64,000 bases of DNA, from positions 18,028,501-18,092,500 of the forward strand of contig NC_064442.1 of NCBI RefSeq assembly GCF_023343835.1, read 5' to 3'. Below, one piece after another: positions 23,193-32,651 of the stretch (positions within the stretch are counted from its first letter, which is position 1; every line of letters begins with the position of its first letter). The DNA comes from Lagopus muta (taxonomy: Eukaryota > Chordata > Aves > Galliformes > Phasianidae). Made by a program: the position numbers and the translations under genes. The notes beneath the pieces were generated by a model that searched no databases, was not told the DNA's origin, and saw only the letters and a program-made list of their open reading frames with translations.

Positions 23193-25766
23193 ATGGCCTC
23201 AAAACGTCACTCAGAGCCTCTGGATGCCATCCTTTTTCACAAGCTACCTCGGCTGGAGGCCGAACCCGACCCGGGCAGCCCCTCCATTCCCTGCAAACCC
23301 AACCCTGTGCCCACAGCCGGCCCCGAAACCCACCTCGGCTACAAGGGCTCCTACTTCTCCTGCCCACAGGCAGAGGGACAACTCCTACACTGCCTGCTCC
23401 GTCAGCCCCACAGCCCCACGGGCAGACCGGGTGCTGAGCAGGGCAAAAATCACCCCATGTGGGACCCCCTGGTGGCACAGGACAAGTGGCCCAGCCAGCA
23501 GGGCCACCCCTTCCCCCTGAAGAAGCCACCAGCCGTCCCCAAGCCCGTGTATGCAGCCCCGCTTTGCTTCTCACCGCTGAGCTCCCAGGGAGGTGATGCC
23601 CTGCAAAGGGGGCCGGGGGCCGTGTCTGCTGTGCCCCCACCCTCCCCAGTCACCCTCTCCCACTATTACACTGCCTTTGAGAAGTACCGTGGTCCCCCAG
23701 CTGTGCATGACCAGGGGAAGCCACCCGAAATTCCCACCTGCATCCCAGACCCCTGGATGAAGGCACACCGGGAGCATCCCTCTGCTTGCTACCCACAGCC
23801 CCCCTACCCGCAGCCTCCGGGCTCCTTTTCTTACAAAGCTTTCGGCTTCATGGTAAATGGGAAATCTCCCCTTTTTCCCAGCACTTACCTTAAGCCCCCA
23901 ACCCCCCAGAGCCACTATCCCAGCCCCTTGGATTGCTTTGCGTCGAGGCCGGCCGCTCCGGGCACGCTGCCCTCTCTGAAAGCAATGGGACCACCAAGGG
24001 ATCTTGAGCCTCCACCCCTCCTGCCTCCAGCTGGGTACCTGCATCCAAATCCTGGATTCGCCTTCAGCCCCATGGATGCTGTGTTGTTTACGGAGGATCA
24101 CAGCGATGGGCGAAAGGCACCGCTGGAAGCCCATGGAGGGAGGGTGGTGACGAGGCACAGCAGCGCCTTCCACCCCATCCACACCCCACAGAAGACACCT
24201 GATGGGCTGTTGGGGCCATTTCCCAAAGGAGAGCCTGGCTACAGTCTGGATAAGGCATTGACGGCCAACCCCGTCCCCCGCCAGCAGCAGGTGGTCAAAG
24301 CTGGGGTCGGGGATGCCACCAAGGAGCACTTCATCCCTTGTAGGGCCATCTGTCCCCAAGAGAGGCTGAGGGACCGACAGAGTGGTGATGTGTCCCCCCC
24401 TTCCCCACCGATGCCAGTGATCAACAAGGTCTTCAGCCTGGCGCCTTACCGGGATTACCTGGAGGGGACCGAAGGCTCCACTGATGTCCCCAAGGAGCAT
24501 CCACAAGGGGACGCAGCCACACCACAAAACTCAAGCAGCGGTCAGGAGCCTGCTGGCATCAAGGCGACATCCAGCTCACTGCGTGGTGATGGGGAGAGTT
24601 GTCACCAAAAGATCCCCGAAGGTCCCAAGACAAAACCTGTGTCCCCAGAGCCACCAGCAGGGCTTCAGGACAGCGGTGGGGAACCAATCCCTGGTGATGT
24701 GGCACTGGACTTGAGCTTGAAGAAGAGCTTGGTGACAACGGGGAGCACCCGCACAGAGGGGATGTTGGACCCAGGGGAGAAAGAGGGGCCACTGGGGCAG
24801 GTGGAGGTGGCTGAGGACACCAAGGTGCCACTGCAGCTGGCGGAGGCGGGTGGGGACACCAAACCCCAGGTGCCACCCAACCAAGTGGAGGTGGGTGAGG
24901 ACACCAAAGCCCAGGTGCCAGCACAGCTGGTGGAGGTCAGCTCTAAGGACAGGAGCCACTTCCAGAGCTCAGCTGCCTTCATGTTCAAGAAATACAAGAT
25001 CCTCAAATCCTGGGGACCCCCCGGTGCCCCCCAGCCCAGCTCTCCGCCGCACGCGTGGAAGGGGTCCCCCAGCACCTCTGTCCTGCAGGAGCCTTGCCAC
25101 AACACGAAGCCTGTGGACACGTCACCAGCCCTGCCCCAAGCCCCCTTGCCCGCCAGCCCCTGCCACATCCCAGCCCAGCCATGCGTAGTCAACCAGGGTT
25201 TCTCTGCCTTGCACATGTCCCTGTGCAGCATCATCTCATGCTCGGTGTCCGCGTCCTCCCCGGAGCTGCTGCGGGACTGGCTGAGGAGGACAGAGCCGGG
25301 AGACACCCTGGCAGAGACACCCAGATCCCTTCCTAAAGCCAAAAATGGCTCCAAACTCCCTGAGCCTCAGAAGCCCCCGAAAGGCAAGGAGATCTGGCTG
25401 GCGTTCCGCAATGCAGCCGCTCTCCTCAGCAAGCTCCTGGCTCAGCTGGAGGCTTTCGCCTTCACCCGCAAGTGTCCCTTTCCCTACGTGCTGCGGGCAG
25501 GTGCCATCTTCATCCCCATCCACGTGGTGAAGGAGAAGCTCTTCCCCGAGCTCCCCGGGGCCTCTGTGGACCAGGTGCTGCAGAAGCACAAAGTGGAGCT
25601 GCGGCCCACCACGCTCTCTGAAGAGAAGCTTCTGAGGGAGCTGGAGCTCAAGGGCTGCACTTCACGCATGCTGAAGCTCCTGGCTCTCAAACAGCTCCCT
25701 GAGATCTACCCAGATCTGCTGAACCTCCTGTGGCACCACTCCATTCAGCAGCAGCTCGGTAGGTAG
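23193..25766 (+). CDS. C15orf39: C15orf39 homolog, main coding exon
   Basis: A single exon from the acceptor at 23147 carries 855+ codons. The N-terminus (MASKRHSEPLDAILFHKLP, then RLEAE and YKGSYFSCP) aligns with the start of vertebrate C15orf39, which has a KLPRLE block and YKGSYFSCP; this fixes the start. The middle is Pro/Ser-rich and probably disordered. It includes a VALDLSLKK motif near residue 504, reminiscent of CtBP-type PxDLS motifs (inference), and a degenerate 12-15 residue repeat with core VEVxEDTK at about residues 536-584. The C-terminal ~125 residues, from about KEIWLAFRNAAALLS to LLWHHSIQQQLG, are compact, helical-looking and the most conserved-looking part. Molecular function is poorly known for the family. 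The reading frame stops at 25764-25766 if unspliced, but donors overlap this stop (see the 3' exon entry), so the true C-terminus is probably a few residues different. Long antisense frames over this exon are codon-bias shadows. Confidence 0.93.
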   Translation: MASKRHSEPLDAILFHKLPRLEAEPDPGSPSIPCKPNPVPTAGPETHLGYKGSYFSCPQAEGQLLHCLLRQPHSPTGRPGAEQGKNHPMWDPLVAQDKWPSQQGHPFPLKKPPAVPKPVYAAPLCFSPLSSQGGDALQRGPGAVSAVPPPSPVTLSHYYTAFEKYRGPPAVHDQGKPPEIPTCIPDPWMKAHREHPSACYPQPPYPQPPGSFSYKAFGFMVNGKSPLFPSTYLKPPTPQSHYPSPLDCFASRPAAPGTLPSLKAMGPPRDLEPPPLLPPAGYLHPNPGFAFSPMDAVLFTEDHSDGRKAPLEAHGGRVVTRHSSAFHPIHTPQKTPDGLLGPFPKGEPGYSLDKALTANPVPRQQQVVKAGVGDATKEHFIPCRAICPQERLRDRQSGDVSPPSPPMPVINKVFSLAPYRDYLEGTEGSTDVPKEHPQGDAATPQNSSSGQEPAGIKATSSSLRGDGESCHQKIPEGPKTKPVSPEPPAGLQDSGGEPIPGDVALDLSLKKSLVTTGSTRTEGMLDPGEKEGPLGQVEVAEDTKVPLQLAEAGGDTKPQVPPNQVEVGEDTKAQVPAQLVEVSSKDRSHFQSSAAFMFKKYKILKSWGPPGAPQPSSPPHAWKGSPSTSVLQEPCHNTKPVDTSPALPQAPLPASPCHIPAQPCVVNQGFSALHMSLCSIISCSVSASSPELLRDWLRRTEPGDTLAETPRSLPKAKNGSKLPEPQKPPKGKEIWLAFRNAAALLSKLLAQLEAFAFTRKCPFPYVLRAGAIFIPIHVVKEKLFPELPGASVDQVLQKHKVELRPTTLSEEKLLRELELKGCTSRMLKLLALKQLPEIYPDLLNLLWHHSIQQQLGR

Positions 25767-25814
25767 CAGGGTGATCCCCGTCCCTTCCCCATGGGGCTTG
25801 GAGAAGGATATCCC

Positions 25815-26660
25815 ACTAAAACCCAAGGATGCCCTACTGCAACCCGAGAGCTCCCCTTTAAAACCCAAGGGTTCCCTACTAAAACCCAAGGATTTCCCAT
25901 TAAAACCCAAGGATGCCCTACTGCAACCCAAGAGTTCCCCTTTAAAACCCAAGGGTTCCCTACTAAAACCCAACGATGCCCTACTGCAACCCCAGAGGTC
26001 CCCTTTAAAACCCAAGGATTCCCTGTTAAAACCCAAGGGTTCCCCATTAAAACCCAAGGGTTCCCTACTAAAACCCAAGGATTTCCCATTAAAACCCAAG
26101 GGTTCCCTACTAAAACCTAAGGATTTCCCATTAAAACCCAAGGATGCCCTACTAAAACCCAAGGATGCCCTACTGCAACCCAAGAGTTCCCCTTTAATAC
26201 CCAAGGGTTCCCCATTAAAACTCAAGGTTTCCCTACTAAAACCCAAGGATTTCCTATTAAAACCGAAGGATTTCCTACTAAAACCCAAGGATGCCCTACT
26301 GCAACCCAAGAGTTCCCCTTTAAAACCCAAGGATTCCCCATTAAAACCCAAGGGTTCCCTACTAAAACCCAAGGATGCCCTACTGCAACCCGAGTTCCCC
26401 ATTAAAACCCAAGAATTCCCTGTTAAAACCCAAGGATTTCCCATTAAAACCTGAGGTTTCTTCACCAAAACCCAAGTATTTCTCATTAAAACCCAAGGGT
26501 TCCCCACTAAAACCCAAGGTTTCCCCACTTAAAACCACAAACACCCTCACTAAAACCTAAGGATGCCTCACTAAAACCTAAGGATGCCCCCACCAAAGAT
26601 CAAGGATTCCTTACTACAAGGATTCCCCCATCAAAACCTCAAGGATCCCTTACTAAACCC
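25815..26660. repeat. 21-bp minisatellite (~40 degenerate units)
   Basis: Units of the form TAAAACCCAAGGGTTCCCTAC (with variants ACC/ATT/GCC and a CTGCAACCC-type subunit) run for about 850 bp, starting just after the end of the large C15orf39 coding exon and inside the following intron. The 21-bp period keeps frames open on both strands (LKPKGSL plus; GFSREPL minus), producing open frames of 227 and 288 codons that I regard as artefacts. Units become irregular after about 26500. Confidence 0.93.
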
Positions 26661-27047
26661 CCAAAGATGCCCCTACTGCTACCCAAGGACCCACCACCAA
26701 AAACCAAAGATGTCCCCAACGAAACCTCAAGGATTCCACTCCAAAATCCCAAGGATGCCCCAGCAAAATCATCCTGCATGAGGACTCGGCTGTGACAAAG
26801 TTCCCTTCCCCATTGCTCCCCATTCACTTTCCAAGTGCTCGACCACCGTGTTTCCCCAAACTGGCCTCCACGTGGCACAGACCCTATAAAACACAGCCCC
26901 AAATCCTCTCCTGAAGCCCCAACGCTTCTCCCAACAAACCCCAGCTCCTTCCTGCAGGCAGGCTCTCAGGAGCAGGACGGTCCCACCCTGCCCTCTTGTC
27001 CCAGTTGCCTCAACTGGAGGCATCACCACCGACTTTGTGTCTTGCAG
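26661..27047 (+). other. C15orf39 intron, unique part
   Basis: The stretch between the minisatellite and the acceptor at 27047 shows no recognisable feature other than decayed repeat edges. It ends in a polypyrimidine-poor but acceptable TCTTGCAG. Confidence 0.4.
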
Positions 27048-27880
27048 GGTCGAGGTCGGAGGTTGGCCAGTAGAGGTGAGTTCTTTTTTTGTGCATTTAT
27101 GGACACTTTTACATATTTATACCCATATGATGCTTCACGCGGCTCGGAGCGGGGATTTGAGCCTGGGAGGATTTGGGTACGGGGAGGTGACCACACCAAC
27201 GACCCCAGCAGCTCTGTGCAACCTGCTGCCTTCCCATTCTGGGCTCTTTTGTCCTTCGGTTTCATTTTATCTCCTCAGTGCTAATTAATACTTGTCTTTT
27301 TTATTCAGGAATTTGACTTCGTCCATTGACTGCGCTGGAGCACAGCAAGGGGAGCGATGGTGGTGGGGCAAGAGCTTCAGTCCTGGCTGGGAAGGGGCTG
27401 CAAAGAAGAACTGAAGGACATGAATACCAAAAACACCCCCAGATGCTGCCGGCACCCAGAGAACGCCGCAGGACAGACAGACAGACAGACAGACTGCCTT
27501 CCCCCCACCTCACGGTGTAGAACCTTACAGCTCAGGTGTTGCTAGCAGACGAGGAACAAGTTCAGATGAGGGTTATGTTATTATTTTTTCACTACAGGAG
27601 TATTTATTTTAAACTAAGAATATGGAGAAAAAGGAAAAAAAAAACACACCCATGATTTTTCATAGCCAAATAGGGTCTCTCTCAGCACGGGGAGGCTGCT
27701 GCTGTAAAGGAGTTTAGAAAGCAGTGTTTGTTGATAAGCCTGTAATGTGGTTTTATATACCTATAGACCTATGCCTAAAGTCCCAGGGAAGGAAATTATG
27801 TTGCCTTATTTAATGTTTTGTAAGACTGTGAGTCTCCAGAAGCACCTCACCTCATTAAAGGACTCATTTTCCAACACCAC
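27048..27880 (+). other. C15orf39: C15orf39 3' exons and 3' UTR
   Basis: A 28-base exon (27048-27075) sits between TCTTGCAG and AG^GTGAGT. The last exon starts after ATTCAG at 27308. Two donors overlap the unspliced stop. After 25758 (^GTAGGT) the protein would end G-SRSEVGQ with TAG 27071-27073. After 25762 (^GTAGCA) the frame stays open through the 28-base exon into the last exon, ending VEVGGWPVE-EFDFVH. I cannot choose without transcripts. The rest is 3' UTR, including a short (GACA)n tract near 27473-27500. Confidence 0.55.
27854..27859 (+). terminator. C15orf39: C15orf39 poly(A) signal ATTAAA (candidate)
   Basis: ATTAAA is the commonest variant signal and lies in an A+T-rich 3' UTR-like stretch about 200 bases before the promoter of the next gene. 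No better AATAAA occurs between 27309 and 27900. Confidence 0.5.
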
Positions 27881-28055
27881 GTTTCAGTCTCAGCTCATTG
27901 ATTGCAACAGACCCTTCCTAGGAAGGGAACCACATGGACAACCCCAAGAATATCCTTGACTTGATAGGGGCTGGGCCTAAAAGCTTTAATTGGTTGCTCA
28001 CCTGGGGTGTTGATGGACTAATGGGGGCCAGCTGGCCAAGGGCAACTGAAAATGG

Positions 28056-28107
28056 GATAAAAGCTGAGGGCTTGGGTAGGTGGTGTGGTGCTTTCTCTTC
28101 TCACCAG
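28056..28107 (+). promoter_or_regulatory. TATA-like element and short exon 1 of the SEA-domain gene
   Basis: GATAAAAGC at 28056-28064 is a TATA-like element. A start about 30 bases on would give a very short non-coding first exon ending at the donor CACCAG^GTGGGT (28107/28108). The matching acceptor is CTCTTTGCAG at 28325. The spacing fits, but start and splice are inferred only. Confidence 0.5.
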
Positions 28108-28112
28108 GTGGG

Positions 28113-28292
28113 TTGGGGTTGGGGTTGGGGTTGGGGTTGGGGTTGGGGTTGGGGTTGGGGTTGGGGTTGGGGTTGGGGTTGGGGTTGGGGTTGGGGTTGG
28201 GGTTGGGGTTGGGGTTGGGGTTGGGGTTGGGGTTGGGGTTGGGGTTGGGGTTGGGGTTGGGGTTGGGGTTGGGGTTGGGGTTGGGGTTGGGG
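28113..28292 (+). repeat. (TTGGGG)30 hexanucleotide array
   Basis: Exactly 30 uninterrupted copies of TTGGGG fill 180 bp of the 218-bp first intron (28108-28325) of the SEA-domain gene; the donor GTGGG merges into the array. The unit equals the ciliate (Tetrahymena) telomere repeat and differs by one base from the vertebrate TTAGGG. It has 30 consecutive G4 runs on the transcribed-sense strand and can form stacked G-quadruplexes in DNA and pre-mRNA. All forward frames are open (WG, LG, VG), so long open frames through it are not evidence for coding. Confidence 0.97.
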
Positions 28293-28413
28293 TCTCACTG
28301 AGGTACCTCCTGCTCCTCTTTGCAGCTGTGCTGTCCCTATGGGCTCTCCAGAGCTGAGCTGCAGGGTGGTACCACCAGGCTCTGCAGGTGCCACATCCTG
28401 GTGGTACAGAAGG

Positions 28414-31400
28414 ATGTTTTGTGGCCGTGGGGACACAGTCCCAGCTCTCAGCCCTGCTTCTGGGGGACTGAGGTGTAGGGCTGTCCTGGTGCTGGCTGTT
28501 TGTCTATCTGTTACTGCCCTGCCCCACATCCTGGGCTCATTGGTGGTATTGTCCCCTGGTGCCTCGCACAAGAGGGACAGTATGGTGGCACTACACAGGG
28601 ACCTGCTTGGCCAATCCAGGAGGGCACAGATGGATGCTGAGGGCACCGTGGGGTGCTTCCATGGCGAAGAGGATTTGTGCAATAGGACGGATACTGAGAG
28701 CCTGGTAACTCCAACTGGAGCCCTGAAACTGGAGCTGGGTGCCAACGGCATGACTGCATCTGACTCACCTGCACCCAGCAGCTTCTCCCACGTCCAGAAT
28801 GAAACTGTTGATGTTGCAGCCCCAACAGGGAGCCCAAGACTGGAGCAAACTTCCCAACTGGAGTCCTTTCCAGAGTCATCCCCAGTACTGCCAACAGCAG
28901 GGACATCCAGCTGGGATGGAACCCATAGCACTGTGTGGATGCCTCCCGTCACACCTGGAGGAACAGAAGCTGCTCTGGTGGTAGGCACCACTGGGGATGA
29001 GGTGCTGGGAAATGGATCTGGGCTTACAGCCATCATCTCATCGTCACCTCCTAGCACTGCATCGCGTGGCGTCAGCCACCTACATGTGCTGGCTCCATCC
29101 CTTCCTACAGAGGGGCTCAGGGGCTCTGCTGTCACCTTGGAGGAACCTAGTGATCCATCCCCTGCACACCAGGCTGGCCCAGCGCTCACCAAAGCCCCTT
29201 CTGTCCCCATTTGGATGTGGTTCCCCAGCACCACAGGTCCTACTGAGGATGGGGAGAGCTTGATATCTCCTGCTACAACCCTAGAGCCTGGGGCCACTGA
29301 AACTGTGTGCCAGCATGGAGCAGCTGTGGGGGCTTCCTGGTATCCAAAAGCAGCAGATGTGAGCCAGGGCTCCCCAATGGCGTTGACCACCCAGATGCCT
29401 TCTTCAGCAGCACCTTCAGAGCACACGCTGGGCTCTGTGCATCCTCCCAACTCCAAGCCTTCTGCTGCAGGGCCTTGTATCAGTTCTCCATCCCCGACTT
29501 ACCTGCCAGCTTCTATTACCACCACTCATGCCCCAAGCTCTCAGACCTTCACTGCGTCAACACTGCCCATGTCTGCTCATCCAAAGTCCAGCCCTTCTCC
29601 TGCCACCTCCCAGCACCCCTCTGCAGACAGAGCTGATGTCCCCGTAGCCACCAGCTGGGTGGCAGCAGGAGAAGTCTTCACTCCAGAGCAACTCGTGACA
29701 ACTGTGGGCAGTGCTGGATCCATGGGGACAAAGACCCCTGTGCACACCTTGCCCTTGAGTTTCAGGCTCTTGGGTATTGCCTTCACTGAAGATCTGAGCA
29801 AAAAGCTTTCGAGGAGCTACAAGGAGCTGGAGAAAGAAGTGAGGATGATGGTGAGTGTGGGCTGAGCCCTCTGGAGCTGGCTTCTGGGCTTGCTTAGGGC
29901 TGATGGGCAAAGCATGAATACAGGAGCCTCTCACCACCAGCTGCTTCTCTATTCCAGCTGCACCAGATGCTGTCCACCTATGATACCTTCCTCCAAGCAA
30001 ATATCCTTGGGTTTAAGTGAGTAGGGTTGATTAGGGTTGGTGGGATGGGACCCTATGGATGGGCTGTGCAGATCCAAACCTTGGGACCTTCTTCTCACCC
30101 CCAGGAATGGCTCAGTGCTGGTGCAAGCACAGGCTGTGTTCCAGGGGGAGGCTCCTACCAGCTCCCACCTCATCCGCACGCTGGTGGCAGGGGCGAGCTG
30201 GGGGCACGATGCCTTCAGCTGGTGGCTGGAGCCCCATTCCATCAGCTCCAATGGTAAGCAGAGCAGCTGCCATTCAGTGCCCTCCCTGAGCATAGAAAGA
30301 ACCCCAAACCCATGTGGTGGGGCTCTCAGGCTTCCCCCTAACCTCTCTATCTGACCCTACCCTTGACGTGGCCATGGGAGGCTGTACAGCTTGATCCTTC
30401 CCACCATCTGGTGCTGGTTTTGGTATGAGGTCAGGGCTTGATGCATCTCCCAAGGAAGATGTGGGGATGTGAATAGCATTCTCAACTCTTCTAGGCTTCA
30501 ACGTGGAGAGCCTGGACCCTGAGAAGCTGTCCATCTCCTTCACAGTGCTGGGTGGGATGGAGCCTGCAGAGAGGCTGGTTGGTGAGGTATGGCGGGTGTT
30601 CCCCCACGCCAAGTGGGTTGGAGCAGAGTGATGGCTGCTCATCTGGAGCCTGTCAAAAAGAGAATGCATCTCCATAGCTCTGCACTGAGGCTGGGGGTGA
30701 GCTCATCTCCTTCTCCTGCAGGTGATGCAGTCTCTCAGTGCCCTCTACCCTGTGAGGAATGTCACTGTTGGCCAGCTCAGGTATGGCAGGCAGTTGCCCA
30801 AATCTTTGTCTTCCTCTATGACTATTATGGCCATGAGCAGCTCAGCAGGGTGGAGGAAGGCCTTGCTTAGAGCTTCTCTCCTCACAGAAAAGCCAATGGG
30901 GACCTGGAGATGGCTGGGGACATCTATCTGGACACCACCACCCATGCCAACATCACTGCAGTCCTGCAGGCACTGACTGCCCTTGCCACGTGCTCTGTGG
31001 ACCTGAGCTCGCTGTCGGTGCAAGGTGAGGATGCTGTTCCCATGGGTGATGGTGCTGGTGGCTGTTCCTGCTCACCCAGCTCCCCTCCTGCCTCCCCAGG
31101 GACCAGGCTGCAGCTGCAGGTTTACCCACTCTCCTTCCTGGTCACCAATTGGCATTTCAGCAAGGAGCTGCTGGATCCACTCACTGCTGAGCACTGGGAG
31201 CTCAGGAGGGCCCTTGGAAATGTGGTAGGTGGGGAAGCAGCGGGGTCCTCCTCAGTGCTGGAGGAAGGGCTCTGCTTTGGGGTGGCCCTACAAACCAGTT
31301 ATCACCTTCTTGACTGGGCTTGTATGGGTGAGATGTCTTCTTCCTGTTTGGGGCTGGAGAGTGATGGGGTGCTGAGCAAAACCTTTCTTCTAGGTGGCAA

Positions 31401-32497
31401 AAGCCCTGAGGGACAACGGGAGCTTCCTGCAAGTGGTGATAAGAGGATTCCTGTGAGTGAAAGGGCTGGTGAAGAGGGTACAAGGCTGGGGAGGTCTTGT
31501 GGGCATCCTTTGCATCCCAAGGAGCACTGACACATCCCAACACTCCCATTGAGTTGGGAGCTGTGGACGCTCATTAGGACCAACTGATGCTGGAGTTCAT
31601 CCCAACCTTCTCCACAGGCCTGGCTCCCTGCTGTGCCATGGGGATGCAGTGTTCCAGCTCCCTGCTCCCAGCAGCCTGGAGGTCCTGGAGGCTCTTGTTC
31701 TTGCAGTTGGGCCAGACAAGGCTTTGGCTGCCTCAGACTTCCAGGTGGATCCATACTCCATTTCAGTAGGAGGTGAGTGAGCTTCTTTTGGGGTGTGGGA
31801 ACAGCAAACCCAAATCAAGAGTGCTAACAGCTCTGTTCCCCCCCCAGAGGACACCCTGGAGCCCCCTCCTGCCCCTGGCTTTCCTGAGTACGGTGTGTCC
31901 ATCATAGTTGTGTGTGGCCTCATCATCATCACCATTCCCATCGTCCTGCTGGTGGTAAGGGTGATGTCTGTCTCCTCTGTGGGATGAGGTGGGGGAGGGT
32001 ACAAGGGCTGTGGTGCTGAACTTGGATAAAAGAGGGACCAGAGGGATTTCTGGAGGTACCACTGCAGTCCTCTTCTCCCCCCAGTGCCTGAGGACCAGGA
32101 GGTTTGGCTGGAGCGATGTGGCCGTCCTGTCGGACAGGAGAGACCCTGAAGCAGGGACGCAGACCCTCGAAATGGAGAACCAGGGCTTCTGGGCAGCCTC
32201 TGATGAGGTAAGTGGCTTTTATGGGGGTGAATGGACCCTGGGTTGCTTTCTTGGAACTGCAGGCTGGAAGCTCAGTAGGTCACTTCACTGGGTCTCAGTG
32301 GCACGTGCAGATAGATGGTCCTGTGCAATCCCAGGGCCTGGTGGGGGTTTGAGCTTCCTGAGCCCCATCTGTGGCTGTTGAAAGGGGATGTGGTTCCTGC
32401 TGAGACTCATGGAGCTCACGGCTACTTCTCCCCTTCCTGACTTCAGGCCACTGAGGAGGCTCATGAGTGCTGGCAAAGGGAATCTGTGGCCTGTTGA
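28414..32497 (+). CDS. Mucin-like type I membrane protein with three tandem SEA-type modules
   Basis: Exons: 28414-29850, 29958-30016, 30105-30253, 30495-30586, 30722-30780, 30888-31024, 31100-31224, 31394-31452, 31618-31772, 31848-31954, 32085-32207, 32447-32497 (TGA), after a non-coding first exon. All are GT-AG and the frame is continuous, 850 residues. Residues ~23-41 form a signal peptide core ([15 protein letters not shown]). Residues ~60-440 are Ser/Thr/Pro-rich with NGS/NxT sites, mucin-like. Three SEA modules follow, each split into exons with phases 0-2, 2-1, 1-0, and each with a 59-base middle exon. The membrane span is ~773-793 ([20 protein letters not shown]), with an Arg-rich stop-transfer (CLRTRRFGW) and a ~55-residue tail. 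Module 1 has FKNGSVLVQ, close to the GSVVV self-cleavage motif. An in-frame ATG at 28339 would add 25 residues; I prefer 28414 (A at -3). Probably a shed surface mucin of epithelium (inference). I vaguely recall 'taste receptor cell protein 1-like' as a name for such genes but cannot verify it. Confidence 0.82.
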
Positions 32498-32645
32498 GAG
32501 GACATGCAGTTGCTGGAGCTGAAGCAGAACCAGAGTCTGTTGGGAGACGGATGCTGAGAAGCTGTCTCTATTCACCCTCTGGTTTCAGATGCCAGATATT
32601 CTTTGAGAACAGTGTAAGGAAAGATTAATTTATATGTTAAACTTT

Positions 32646-32651
32646 ATTAAA
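32646..32651 (+). terminator. Poly(A) signal ATTAAA of the SEA-domain gene
   Basis: ATTAAA lies 149 bases after the stop codon at 32497, in an A+T-rich stretch (TTAATTTATATGTTAAAC precedes it). It gives a short 3' UTR of about 170 bases. Confidence 0.65.

Noticed and set aside
22717-23640. 307-codon minus-strand open frame
   Set aside because: Spans intron 1, the acceptor and the start of the C15orf39 exon on the wrong strand; composition-driven.
23571-24527. 318-codon minus-strand open frame over C15orf39
   Set aside because: Antisense shadow of a G+C-rich coding exon with strong third-position bias; no domain resemblance.
25662-26528. 288-codon minus-strand open frame rich in GFSREPLGF
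   Set aside because: It is a translation of the 21-bp minisatellite, open only because the period is a multiple of three.
28113-28292. Interstitial vertebrate telomere repeat
   Set aside because: The unit is TTGGGG, not TTAGGG, with no TTAGGG units at either edge, so it is not a fusion or telomere-repair scar of the vertebrate repeat.
27934-28412. Upstream in-frame extension of the SEA-gene frame through the WG repeat
   Set aside because: A TATA-like element at 28056, a donor at 28107 and an acceptor at 28325 explain this DNA as promoter plus intron. Openness is a by-product of the hexamer.
28101-29456. 451-codon minus-strand open frame ending in a long Pro-Gln repeat
   Set aside because: It is the antisense of the SEA-gene mucin exon plus the reverse of (TTGGGG)30, whose CCCCAA units have no stops. 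There is no start, splice or family support.
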